Below are positions 9,220 through 16,413 of a DNA stretch of 64,000 nt, one piece after another. Origin of the DNA: Acidimicrobiales bacterium (GTDB lineage: Bacteria; Actinomycetota; Acidimicrobiia; Acidimicrobiales; Poriferisodalaceae); the NCBI GenBank assembly GCA_009843525.1, contig VYDH01000020.1:62001-126000 (forward strand), written 5' to 3'. A model generated the notes under the pieces. The model searched no databases. It was not told where the DNA came from and saw only the letters and a program-made list of their open reading frames with translations. The position numbers were made by a program, and so were the translations under genes. Every line of letters begins with the position of its first letter. Positions within the stretch are counted from its first letter, which is position 1.

Positions 9220-9277
9220 ATGCTGATCCTCGTGCGCCACGGGCGCCCATGTTGATCCTCGTGCGCCACGGGCGCAC
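9220..9277 (+). repeat. 29-base tandem duplication of the start of the histidine phosphatase gene
   Basis: The 29 bases from ATG at 9220 are repeated almost exactly from ATG at 9249, with one difference (CTG versus TTG in the second codon) before the units diverge near their ends. Each copy encodes MLILVRHGR, the family's phosphohistidine motif. Because 29 is not a multiple of three, the first copy ends after eleven codons (Pro-Cys-stop), with its TGA at 9253-9255 overlapping the start of the real gene. A further, weaker copy of the GCCACGG part precedes the first unit. Confidence 0.8.
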
Positions 9278-9845
9278 GATGGCCAACGCGGCAGGCTTGC
9301 TGCAGGGACGCGTCGACAACGAGCTCGACGAAGTCGGTATGCAGCAAGCGAACCAGATCGCCGCAGCACTATCCCGAGCCGACCAGCGACCCGACCGGAT
9401 CATCTCTTCACCGCTGCTGCGGGCACGCCAGACAGCCCAAGCCACCGCAGAACTCACGGGCTTGGACATCTCCATCGACGGCCGCTGGGCCGAACTCGAC
9501 TACGGCGAGTGGGACGGGATCCCCATCTCGGAAGTACGAGCCTCTGACTGGCAGCGCTGGCGAGCCGACACCGGATTCGCACCGCCCGGAGGCGAGTCGC
9601 TGGCACAGCTCAACAGCCGCGTCAGTGCGGCCTGCGATGAGCTGACCGCAGCGGCCGCAGATCAGAACGTTGCTGTCTTCACACACGTCTCGCCAATCAA
9701 GTCGGCAGTGCGGTGGGCGCTCGGAACCGCTGACGAGATCTCCTGGCACCTGCACGTCTCGCAGGCACAGATCACCAGCATCGGCTTCCGGGGACCGATG
9801 CCAAGGCTCGCGTCCTACAACGACACATCCCACCTCAGCCCGTGA
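9249..9845 (+). CDS. Histidine phosphatase family protein (phosphoglycerate mutase-like)
   Basis: A cytoplasmic phosphatase or mutase of 198 residues. The N-terminus LVRHGRTMAN carries the RHG motif with the phosphorylated His7; ISSPLLRARQTAQ holds the conserved arginine; LDYGEWDG supplies the acid residue; and VFTHVSPIK the second catalytic histidine. This is the complete active-site set of the branch 1 histidine phosphatases, and the form most like the actinobacterial genes that sit beside rnpB. The substrate cannot be told. The start used is the ATG of the second copy of a tandem duplication: the first copy (9220) is out of frame and gives only an eleven-residue peptide. The gene is followed at once by rnpB on the opposite strand. 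Confidence 0.85.
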   Translation: MLILVRHGRTMANAAGLLQGRVDNELDEVGMQQANQIAAALSRADQRPDRIISSPLLRARQTAQATAELTGLDISIDGRWAELDYGEWDGIPISEVRASDWQRWRADTGFAPPGGESLAQLNSRVSAACDELTAAAADQNVAVFTHVSPIKSAVRWALGTADEISWHLHVSQAQITSIGFRGPMPRLASYNDTSHLSP

Positions 9846-9851
9846 AGCAGG

Positions 9852-10245
<394 letters not shown>

Positions 10246-10252
10246 GCCCGAA

Positions 10253-10258
10253 TGCTAC
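10253..10258 (-). promoter_or_regulatory. Candidate -10 box of rnpB
   Basis: TAGCAT on the minus strand matches TATAAT at four of six positions and lies 7-12 bases before the predicted 5' end of the RNase P RNA. The -35 region is poor, so this is a weak call based mostly on position. Confidence 0.4.
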
Positions 10259-10285
10259 CCAGAGGCGAAGCAGCGAAATGCCCGG

Positions 10286-10726
10286 TCAGGGCCGGCGGCG
10301 ACGCGGCTTGTCGACATCCAGCAGCGACCGCCGCCGCCGCTGGGCGATGCCGGCCAGGATGCCGCCCAGCGTGGCCAGCGACGCTGCCAGCAGCATGACC
10401 AGCGGGAGGCCGAGCGGTGCCACCGCGTCGCCGGAGCCGAATCTGCGGATCAGCTGCACCACCACGGCGAGGACCATCACAGGGCCTGAGCTCAGGACGG
10501 CAGACAGCAGTTGGTGTTCAGTTGCCTTGGCCGCAGCTATCGCGCCCCCGGCGACCATTCCCCCGAACAGCAGGCCGTTGACTGCATACGCCGCAGCGGT
10601 TCGCTCCGCCACCCAGCTCCCGGCCACGACACCCACCACCAGTGCTGTTCCGGTGGACACCAGCGCGCCGCTGAAGACAGCCCGCCGCTCGACAGTACGA
10701 CCAAAGATCTGCAACAGGCTGCGCAT
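10286..10726 (-). CDS. Small integral membrane protein, function unknown
   Basis: A 146-residue protein with four hydrophobic stretches (around residues 16-38, 46-66, 73-92 and 102-128), a basic N-terminus (IFGRTVERR) and a very basic C-terminus (RRRRSLLDVDKPRRRRP), so both ends probably face the cytoplasm. No recognisable family motif was found; small four-helix proteins of this kind are common and mostly unnamed. It lies on the same strand as rnpB, 40 bases upstream of it, and is divergent from whiB, with a 68-base shared upstream region. Confidence 0.6.
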   Translation of the reverse strand: MRSLLQIFGRTVERRAVFSGALVSTGTALVVGVVAGSWVAERTAAAYAVNGLLFGGMVAGGAIAAAKATEHQLLSAVLSSGPVMVLAVVVQLIRRFGSGDAVAPLGLPLVMLLAASLATLGGILAGIAQRRRRSLLDVDKPRRRRP

Positions 10727-10756
10727 GACGCTCCATACTGAACGCTCAATAAGGCC

Positions 10757-10785
10757 TTGACAAACAGCATCGCATCGGCAAGATT
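10757..10785 (+). promoter_or_regulatory. Promoter of whiB (-35/-10), near-leaderless
   Basis: A perfect TTGACA at 10757-10762 is followed, after exactly 17 bases, by AAGATT at 10780-10785 (A at position 2, A at 4 and T at 6 conserved). The start of transcription would fall near 10792, only about three bases before the whiB ATG at 10795, which has no ribosome binding site; this fits a leaderless or nearly leaderless message, common in actinobacteria. Confidence 0.6.
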
Positions 10786-10794
10786 GCGCGTCAG

Positions 10795-11193
10795 ATGCCT
10801 CCCGTCACAGCACCGGCACCGTCCTCCACGCAGACCGCGAGCTCACGTTCGGCGGCAGTTGACCCCATCCGGGTCATCGTGGACCAGCACGGTGGTCTCT
10901 CCACGGATCTGCTTGCCTGGCAGCGTCATGCGGCGTGCCGGGGTCTCGAAGCCGAGATCTTCTACCCACCCGACAGCGACGACACCGGCGATGACGAGGC
11001 CGCATTCGAGGCGAAGGCGGTCTGCGCAGCTTGTGCTGTATCGGGCGAGTGCCTGGAATACGCCATCGCAGTGCGGGAGAAGGAAGGTGTCTGGGGCGGG
11101 CAGACCGCAGCCGAGCGTGTGCGCATCATCCGGCGTCGGCGCCGCGCCGCTGCACGCGCCCGCAACGCGCAGGCGGCTGCTTCATCGAACTGA
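10795..11193 (+). CDS. WhiB-family iron-sulfur transcription factor
   Basis: A 132-residue regulator of the actinobacteria-specific Wbl family. The four cluster-binding cysteines are Cys48 (HAACRG), Cys77 and Cys80 (VCAAC) and Cys86 (GECLEYA), followed by the signature turn GVWGG at 98-102 and TAAERVRIIRRRRRAAARAR, the basic DNA-binding tail. These proteins hold a [4Fe-4S] cluster and bind the primary sigma factor's region 4. The first 40 residues are Ser/Ala/Pro-rich and not conserved. The stop overlaps the next gene's ATG by one base (TGATG), so the TrpD-like gene is probably co-expressed. Which WhiB class it belongs to (division, redox or drug response) cannot be read from the sequence. 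Confidence 0.93.
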   Translation: MPPVTAPAPSSTQTASSRSAAVDPIRVIVDQHGGLSTDLLAWQRHAACRGLEAEIFYPPDSDDTGDDEAAFEAKAVCAACAVSGECLEYAIAVREKEGVWGGQTAAERVRIIRRRRRAAARARNAQAAASSN

Positions 11194-12284
11194 TGGGCAA
11201 CTCTGAGCCTGACGAGGCTCACCCCCTCGAGCACTACGGCGGCTGGAAATCAGTCCTCACGGATCTGGTTGCAGGCATCGACTTGAGCCCCGAAGTGGCG
11301 CGGGCGGCGCTGGGCAGCATCCTCAGCGAACGCGCGACTGACGCTCAGCTGGCTGGTTTCATCATTGCCTTGGGCATGAAGGGCGGTTCGGTCCCCGAGC
11401 TCACGGGCCTCGTGGATGCCATGCACGATGCGGCGGTTCCCCTGACGGCCCCCGATGGCGCAATCGACATCGTGGGGAGCGGCGGGGCGCCAGTCCGGCA
11501 GCGGCACGCGCTCAGCGTGTCCACCATGGCGGCCTTCGTGGCCGCGGCAGCAGGCGCCGTGATCTGCAAGCACGGATCCGTCGCAGCCACCTCATCGTCA
11601 GGCTCGTTCGACACACTCGGAGCGCTCGGCTTGGTGATCGACCTCGATGGACCGGACGTAGAACGATGCATTGCGGAAATCGGACTGGGATTCGCTTTCG
11701 CCAAGAAATTCCATCCCGCCATGCGCTTTGCGGGACCCGTGCGCAGCGAGCTCGGCGTGCCCACGACGTTCAATTTTCTCGGGCCGCTGTCGAACCCGGC
11801 GCGCGTCAAACGGCAAGTGCTGGGGGTGAGCGACCCGGTCATGGCGCCGCGGGTTGCCGGCGTACTCGCGGCCCGCGGCTCGGAACGCTCACTGGTCGTG
11901 CACGGCGCCGACCGGCTGGACGAGATCACGCTGACCGATCTCACGCGCATCTACGAAGTGCGCAATGGCGAGATCGCGAACGAGTACCAGTTCGATCCCA
12001 CGTCGATCGGGCTGGAGCGGGTGAATCGAGCAGAGCTGTGGGGCGGGAGCCCGCTGCAAAATGCCGAAATCCTGCACAGGATCGTTTCCGGAGACGAGAC
12101 CGGGCCCCGAGCTCAGATCGTGGAGCTCAACGCCGGTGCCGGCTTGGTCGTCGCAGGTCTGGCGGAGAACTTCGCCGAGGGATTCGAGATGGCCCGTGAC
12201 GCGGTGGCTGACGGACGTGCTGCGGCAAAGCTCGAAGCGGCCGTCAGGCTCACGAACGAACTGGCCGCCAGTTCTGCGTCCTGA
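11193..12284 (+). CDS. Anthranilate phosphoribosyltransferase-like protein (TrpD family, altered motifs)
   Basis: The 363-residue protein aligns along its length with TrpD, which joins anthranilate to PRPP in tryptophan synthesis. Matching parts are ERATDAQLAGFIIALGMKG, STMAAFVAAAAG, FAKKFHPAMRFAGPVRSELG, TTFNFLGPLSNPA and LDEITL (the metal-binding Asp-Glu). Two conserved substrate motifs are changed: the PRPP loop GTGGDG reads GSGGAPVRQR, and KHGNRAxSS reads KHGSVAATS, losing the Asn-Arg pair beside anthranilate. It may be a working variant or a paralogue with another base or acceptor. No other trp gene is near. ATG 11193 overlaps the whiB stop; an open frame upstream of it lies over whiB and is not used. 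Confidence 0.75.
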   Translation: MGNSEPDEAHPLEHYGGWKSVLTDLVAGIDLSPEVARAALGSILSERATDAQLAGFIIALGMKGGSVPELTGLVDAMHDAAVPLTAPDGAIDIVGSGGAPVRQRHALSVSTMAAFVAAAAGAVICKHGSVAATSSSGSFDTLGALGLVIDLDGPDVERCIAEIGLGFAFAKKFHPAMRFAGPVRSELGVPTTFNFLGPLSNPARVKRQVLGVSDPVMAPRVAGVLAARGSERSLVVHGADRLDEITLTDLTRIYEVRNGEIANEYQFDPTSIGLERVNRAELWGGSPLQNAEILHRIVSGDETGPRAQIVELNAGAGLVVAGLAENFAEGFEMARDAVADGRAAAKLEAAVRLTNELAASSAS

Positions 12285-12285
12285 C

Positions 12286-12519
12286 GTGGTTGTCGGACTC
12301 TCCTTGCCGTTCGGCGTCGGTGACATCATCCGCTTGGCGAACACGTCGGACGACCACCGCACGTCGCTAGTGGGCACAACCGGCACCGTCGTCGGCGTGC
12401 GCCCGGGGGATCGGCGAGTGATGGCGATTGTGGCCTTCGAAGATGGGCCGGCCGAGACAGTTCTGGTGTATGGCGTCGACGAAGCTGAAGTTGTCGAGCG
12501 CTACCGCCACGGCGTCTGA
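12286..12519 (+). CDS. Small protein of unknown function downstream of the TrpD-like gene
   Basis: A 77-residue frame starting at GTG 12286, one base after the previous stop. It reads as a compact beta-rich domain: FGVGDIIRLANTSDD, SLVGTTGTVVGVRPGD, VMAIVAFEDGPAETVLVYG, then an acidic helix EAEVVERYRHG. The GDxxRL...GxxGTVxGV pattern resembles small SH3-like barrels that follow a 'defined space, then valine-rich strand' plan, but no family is recognised. Its end lies three bases from the stop of the convergent kinase gene. Evidence is tight spacing and codon usage like its neighbours; function unknown. Confidence 0.5.
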   Translation: MVVGLSLPFGVGDIIRLANTSDDHRTSLVGTTGTVVGVRPGDRRVMAIVAFEDGPAETVLVYGVDEAEVVERYRHGV

Positions 12520-12522
12520 GCC

Positions 12523-13413
12523 TCAGGTTCGGCTGGTCAGTCGGCGCAGCAGACCTCGGCGTCGTTCGTTTTCGTGGGTGGGGATTTCTACGGTTGCCAG
12601 GGCGGCGGCGAGGTCGGCTCCGCTTGCGAAGCGTTCTTCGGGGGCTTTGGCCATGGCAGTCAGGATGATCTCGGACAGTTCGGACGACACGCCCCGTTCC
12701 GCTGGATCTGGCGGCGGCGTACGGACATGTGCGTGCAGCAGGTCGTTCCTTTCGCCGTAGAACGGCGCTGAGCCCACGGCGAGCACGTACAGCGTCGACC
12801 CCAGACCGTAGATGTCGGTGCGAGCATCCACCGGCTGAGCCAGTGCCTGCTCAGGCGACAGGTACATCGGTGATCCATAGACGCGACCCGGTGGAGACGG
12901 GGGCCCATCGAGATCGTGCGCCAAGCCGAAGTCGAAGAGCACCGCCCGATCGCCGCCGTCAGGTTGAGCATCGAGCATGACGTTCGACGGCTTGACGTCG
13001 CGATGAATGATCCGGTGCTCGTGGACGTGGTCGAGCGCTGCGCAGATCTGCTGGACGATGGCAATGCTCTCGGCAAGGCTCGGCGGGTGGCGGCTGCCGC
13101 ATCGGTCGGCCAAGGTCTCGCCCTCCACGATCTCCATCTCCATGAAGTGGGCCCCGCCGATGACGCCTGCACCGTGGACGGCGAGGACGTTCGGATGACC
13201 CAGCCGCGCCATGAGCTCGTATTCCTGCTCGAAGAGCGAGCGGATCTCGGCCCGTGCTTCCGCGAACGGCGTCAGCACCTTGAGACCGATTTCGTCGCCC
13301 CTCAGCGTCGTGGCGCGGTAACAGTGCGCCACGGTGCCGCGGCCTAACACCCCGGTGATCTTGTACGGGCCGTATTGGCGGCCAACCCAGACGTCAATTT
13401 GGTCTTCGTACAT
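12523..13413 (-). CDS. Cytoplasmic serine/threonine protein kinase
   Basis: A Hanks-type kinase of 296 residues with all key elements: glycine loop GRGTVA (24-29), ATP-anchoring Lys45, helix C Glu64, catalytic HRDVKPSN with Asp139, metal-binding DFG at 161-163, and GSPMYLSPEQ in the activation segment. The lobe ends near residue 275 with RFASGADLAAAL, followed by a basic tail (RRRGLLRRLTSRT). Unlike PknB it has no membrane segment and no PASTA domains, so it is likely soluble. The ATG at 13413 is chosen since the 33 residues before it in the same frame look unlike kinase sequence and would overlap the divergent queG promoter. Substrates are unknown. Confidence 0.88.
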   Translation of the reverse strand: MYEDQIDVWVGRQYGPYKITGVLGRGTVAHCYRATTLRGDEIGLKVLTPFAEARAEIRSLFEQEYELMARLGHPNVLAVHGAGVIGGAHFMEMEIVEGETLADRCGSRHPPSLAESIAIVQQICAALDHVHEHRIIHRDVKPSNVMLDAQPDGGDRAVLFDFGLAHDLDGPPSPPGRVYGSPMYLSPEQALAQPVDARTDIYGLGSTLYVLAVGSAPFYGERNDLLHAHVRTPPPDPAERGVSSELSEIILTAMAKAPEERFASGADLAAALATVEIPTHENERRRGLLRRLTSRT

Positions 13414-13493
13414 TGCACCGGCCGCGGCTCGAGCGCCGCTTCCAGCATAAAACGACGCAGAACAAGTGAGCCTCATCGTCACGGCACACTTGG

Positions 13494-14684
13494 GTGATGA
13501 CTGCGGGCGCAAGCCGAATGCTGCTCGAACAGATCCAGCACGCTGCCACGAGCGCAGGCCTCGATGCGGTCGGCGTCACGAACACAGCGCCGTTCACACA
13601 GGCGCGGCGAGCGATCGATGAGCGAAAGGCGGCTGGCCTGCACGCCGGCATGTGGTTCACCTACGGACGGCCCGAGCGCTCGACGACTCCCGCGAACATC
13701 CTGACGGGCGCTCGCAGCATCGTGGTGTGCGCTCGCAACTACGAACCGCCGAATCCTCACACGCCCGAGGGGCCTGCGAGCGCCGCCGGCGGCAGCGGGA
13801 CCGTGGCGGCATATGTGGCGAGCGATGCGTACGGGGCGTTGCGGGCCGGCCTCGAGCGAATCTGCGAGGTCCTGCAGCGCAGTGGTTTCGAGGCCGTGAC
13901 CGTCTGCGATGACAACCGCCTGGTCGATCGAGCTGCTGCAGCCCGCGCCGGACTGGGATGGCTGGGCCGCAACACCATGCTGCTGTCGCGAGAGCTTGGC
14001 TCGTGGACGGTGCTGGGTTCGGTGGTCACCACTGCCGAGCTGCCGGCTCCAGACCAAGCCCAGTCCGATGGCTGTGGCACCTGCCGTCGCTGCCAGACGG
14101 CCTGCCCGACGGGCGCGCTGGACACAGCGGGGGTGCTCGATGCAAACCGGTGCTTGGCGTGGCTGGTCCAGGCTCCCGGAGTCTTCCCGCCTGAACACCG
14201 CGTCGCCCTCGGCGATCGTCTCTACGGCTGCGACGACTGCCAGACCGTTTGCCCCTTCAACGACACCGCAGTCACGCCGGCGCGCGGTCAGCCCGTCGAC
14301 CTCGGATTGCGCAGCAACGGTGCGGCCCGTGGTAACTCTGTTGATGTCGCCGAATTGCTCAGGATGACCGACGACGACCTCATGGCCGCATTCGGACACT
14401 GGTACATCCCCAGGCGACGTCCCGAGTACCTGCGACGCAATGCCCTTGTTGTGCTCGGCAACGTGGGCGATCCCGATTCGCCGGCCGTCGAGGAGATGCT
14501 GCGCAGGTCGCTCTCGTCTGCGTCGGACGTGGTCGCAGCGCATGCGGTGTGGGCGGCGCGCCGGCTGGGACGGGACGAACTGGTCGCCGAGGCACGATCC
14601 GCAGGGCTCGGAAATCACGACCCGGACGGCCTGGTGGCGGCTGAGCTCGCCAGACCGGTGCCCCGGCGGCAGACAGCGGGCTGA
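13494..14684 (+). CDS. queG: Epoxyqueuosine reductase
   Basis: QueG carries out the last step of queuosine synthesis, reducing epoxyqueuosine in the anticodon wobble base of tRNA, using cobalamin and two [4Fe-4S] clusters. Seen here: the cobalamin-domain stretch LVDRAAAARAGLGWLGRN, whose Asp145 is the expected proton donor; the ferredoxin-like CGTCRRCQTACPT (Cys194, 197, 200, 204); Cys220; and CDDCQTVCPFND (Cys246, 249, 253). The C-terminal ~90 residues form a HEAT-like helical repeat that binds tRNA. Length (396) is typical. GTG 13494 is followed at once by ATG 13497, and either could start. The stop overlaps the next gene's ATG by one base. No other queuosine gene is nearby. Confidence 0.93.
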   Translation: MMTAGASRMLLEQIQHAATSAGLDAVGVTNTAPFTQARRAIDERKAAGLHAGMWFTYGRPERSTTPANILTGARSIVVCARNYEPPNPHTPEGPASAAGGSGTVAAYVASDAYGALRAGLERICEVLQRSGFEAVTVCDDNRLVDRAAAARAGLGWLGRNTMLLSRELGSWTVLGSVVTTAELPAPDQAQSDGCGTCRRCQTACPTGALDTAGVLDANRCLAWLVQAPGVFPPEHRVALGDRLYGCDDCQTVCPFNDTAVTPARGQPVDLGLRSNGAARGNSVDVAELLRMTDDDLMAAFGHWYIPRRRPEYLRRNALVVLGNVGDPDSPAVEEMLRRSLSSASDVVAAHAVWAARRLGRDELVAEARSAGLGNHDPDGLVAAELARPVPRRQTAG

Positions 14685-15796
14685 TGCGCCGTCACCTCTT
14701 GGTCACCAACGACTTCCCGCCGAAGATCGGCGGCATCCAGAGCTACCTGTGGGAGCTGTGGCGCCGCCTGCCGCCTGATGCCACCACGGTGCTCACTACG
14801 CCTCACCGCGGCGCCGCAGCGTTTGATGCCGCTCAACCGATGCGAATTGTGAGAACCCGGGATCGTGTGCTGTTGCCGCATCCGGGCTTGGCCAGACGGA
14901 TCCGAGGCCTGGCCAATGAGGTCGGTGCCGAGATCGTGCTGCTCGACCCGGCATTGCCACTCGGAGCGGTGGGTCCACGGCTTGGCGTTCCCTACGGCGT
15001 GGTGCTCCACGGCGCAGAAGTGACGGTGCCAGCACGATTGCCCGGCCTGTCTGCACTGCTGTCACGGGTGCTTCGAGATGCCTCGATAGTGATCTCAGCC
15101 GGCGGGTACGCAGCTGGCGAGGCGGAACGATGCGCATCTCGTGAGTTGCCCGTCATCGAGGTGCCTCCCGGGGTGGACACCGACCGGTTTGTGCCGCTCG
15201 GAGCCGAGGCCCGGCTGCGCGCCCGCCACAGGTTCGGCCTGGATGGGGGACCGCTGGTGGTCTGTCTGAGCAGGCTGGTCCCGCGTAAGGGCTTCGATGC
15301 AGTCATCGACGCCATATCGCGTCTGAGGTCAGCCCATCCCGGATTGCAGTTGGCCATGGCAGGTGCCGGGCGCGACCGGCGTCGGCTGGAGCGGCTTGCC
15401 CAGCGCCTCGGCGTCCCGGTCGTTTTCCTGGGCCGCATCAGCGGTGACGACGTTCCCCTGTTCATTGCCATGGGTGACGTCTTCGCAGCGCCGTGCCGCA
15501 GCAGGTGGGCGGGACTTGAGCAAGAGGGATTCGGCATCGTGTTCGTGGAGGCCGCCGCATGCGGCGTTCCTGCGGTCGCCGGTCGATCAGGCGGCAGCCA
15601 CGAAGCGGTAGTCCACGGCCGGACCGGGCTGGTGGTGGAACGGCCCGCGGACGCAGGCGAAGTCGCTGCCGCCATCGATGACCTGTTGTCCTCAGAGCGC
15701 GGACGGGCAGCCATGGGAGCAGCGGCGCGGCGAGAGTCGGAACTGCGATTCTCCTATGACGGGCTGGCAGCCAGGCTCGAAGCTGCCCTGTGCTAG
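14684..15796 (+). CDS. GT4-family glycosyltransferase (PimB-like mannosyltransferase)
   Basis: A GT-B fold retaining glycosyltransferase of 370 residues. The N-terminal domain starts LLVTNDFPPKIGGIQSYLWEL, whose GG loop and PP motif are typical of the PimB/phosphatidylinositol mannoside branch. The C-terminal donor domain has LSRLVPRKGFD, and EGFGIVFVEAAACGVPAVAG, the ExxxxxxxE motif that holds the nucleotide sugar. In relatives such enzymes add mannose from GDP-mannose to phosphatidylinositol or related lipids; the acceptor here is not certain. The start codon overlaps the queG stop (TGATG), so the genes are likely co-translated. No signal or membrane segment; probably a membrane-surface enzyme. 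Confidence 0.86.
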   Translation: MRRHLLVTNDFPPKIGGIQSYLWELWRRLPPDATTVLTTPHRGAAAFDAAQPMRIVRTRDRVLLPHPGLARRIRGLANEVGAEIVLLDPALPLGAVGPRLGVPYGVVLHGAEVTVPARLPGLSALLSRVLRDASIVISAGGYAAGEAERCASRELPVIEVPPGVDTDRFVPLGAEARLRARHRFGLDGGPLVVCLSRLVPRKGFDAVIDAISRLRSAHPGLQLAMAGAGRDRRRLERLAQRLGVPVVFLGRISGDDVPLFIAMGDVFAAPCRSRWAGLEQEGFGIVFVEAAACGVPAVAGRSGGSHEAVVHGRTGLVVERPADAGEVAAAIDDLLSSERGRAAMGAAARRESELRFSYDGLAARLEAALC

Positions 15797-15935
15797 ATGA
15801 CAGGTCCCGGCAGCGCAAACCGCGGATGTCAGATCCGTGAAGATGCTGCGAATATGAGCCACTGCCGGCCGTGATCCTGAGACAATGGAATCAACCAGCA
15901 CCACGGACCCATCACACAGGACACAGAACGCAACG

Positions 15936-16388
15936 ATGATCGACGAGATGACGATGACCACGGTCGTGACCGCGTCGCCTGAAGACTGCTACGCGCTGAT
16001 CTCCGATATCGAGCGGTATCCCGAATGGGCAACTGATGTCTCTTCGGCGACGGTGATCGAGAGCGATCCGGACGGGCGAACGGCGCAGGCTTCATTCCGG
16101 GTGGAGGCACTGGGAAGGTCTGCGAGATACACCCTCGCCTACGACCATGGCGGGGCACCCCACCGCCTCTCGTGGAAGCTCGTCGACGGTGATGTCGTCA
16201 AGCAGCTCGACGGGAGGTACGAGTTCAACCCGGCGACAGAGCCTGGTCGCACCGAGGTGCTCTACCAGCTCGCCTTGGAACTGGCGGTGCCGCTTCCCGG
16301 TTTCGTCAAGCGCCGCGCTGAACGACGCATCGCTCATACCGCGCTGGCCGACTTCGCGGCGCGTCTCGAGTCGGGTCCCGCGAACTAG
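15936..16388 (+). CDS. SRPBCC / polyketide cyclase-like lipid-binding protein
   Basis: The 150 residues have the helix-grip (START-like) pattern of the cyclase/dehydrase family: VTASPEDCYALISDIERYPEW near the N-terminus, followed by beta strands and a final long helix (PLPGFVKRRAERRIAHTALADF). Family members bind hydrophobic ligands and often sit beside lipid or wall genes; a ligand cannot be named. An upstream ATG at 15885 in frame adds 17 polar residues (STSTTDPSHRTQN) that do not belong to the domain, so 15936 is preferred, but this is uncertain. The gene stands between a mannosyltransferase-like gene and an aminotransferase; 25 bases separate it from the latter. Confidence 0.72.
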   Translation: MIDEMTMTTVVTASPEDCYALISDIERYPEWATDVSSATVIESDPDGRTAQASFRVEALGRSARYTLAYDHGGAPHRLSWKLVDGDVVKQLDGRYEFNPATEPGRTEVLYQLALELAVPLPGFVKRRAERRIAHTALADFAARLESGPAN

Positions 16389-16413
16389 GGCCCCGAGGGT
16401 CGCTGCCAGCGCC

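Noticed and set aside
9220-9255. Eleven-codon peptide as a separate gene
   Set aside because: It is a copy of the phosphatase start produced by a tandem duplication; reported as a repeat and finding instead.
13479-14618. Long antisense frame opposite queG
   Set aside because: No recognisable sequence; queG has all iron-sulfur cysteines and the catalytic Asp, so the plus strand is the coding one.
16147-16413. N-terminal extension of the aminotransferase
   Set aside because: The stretch overlaps the SRPBCC gene in another frame and has no aminotransferase sequence; the start at 16414 fits the family.
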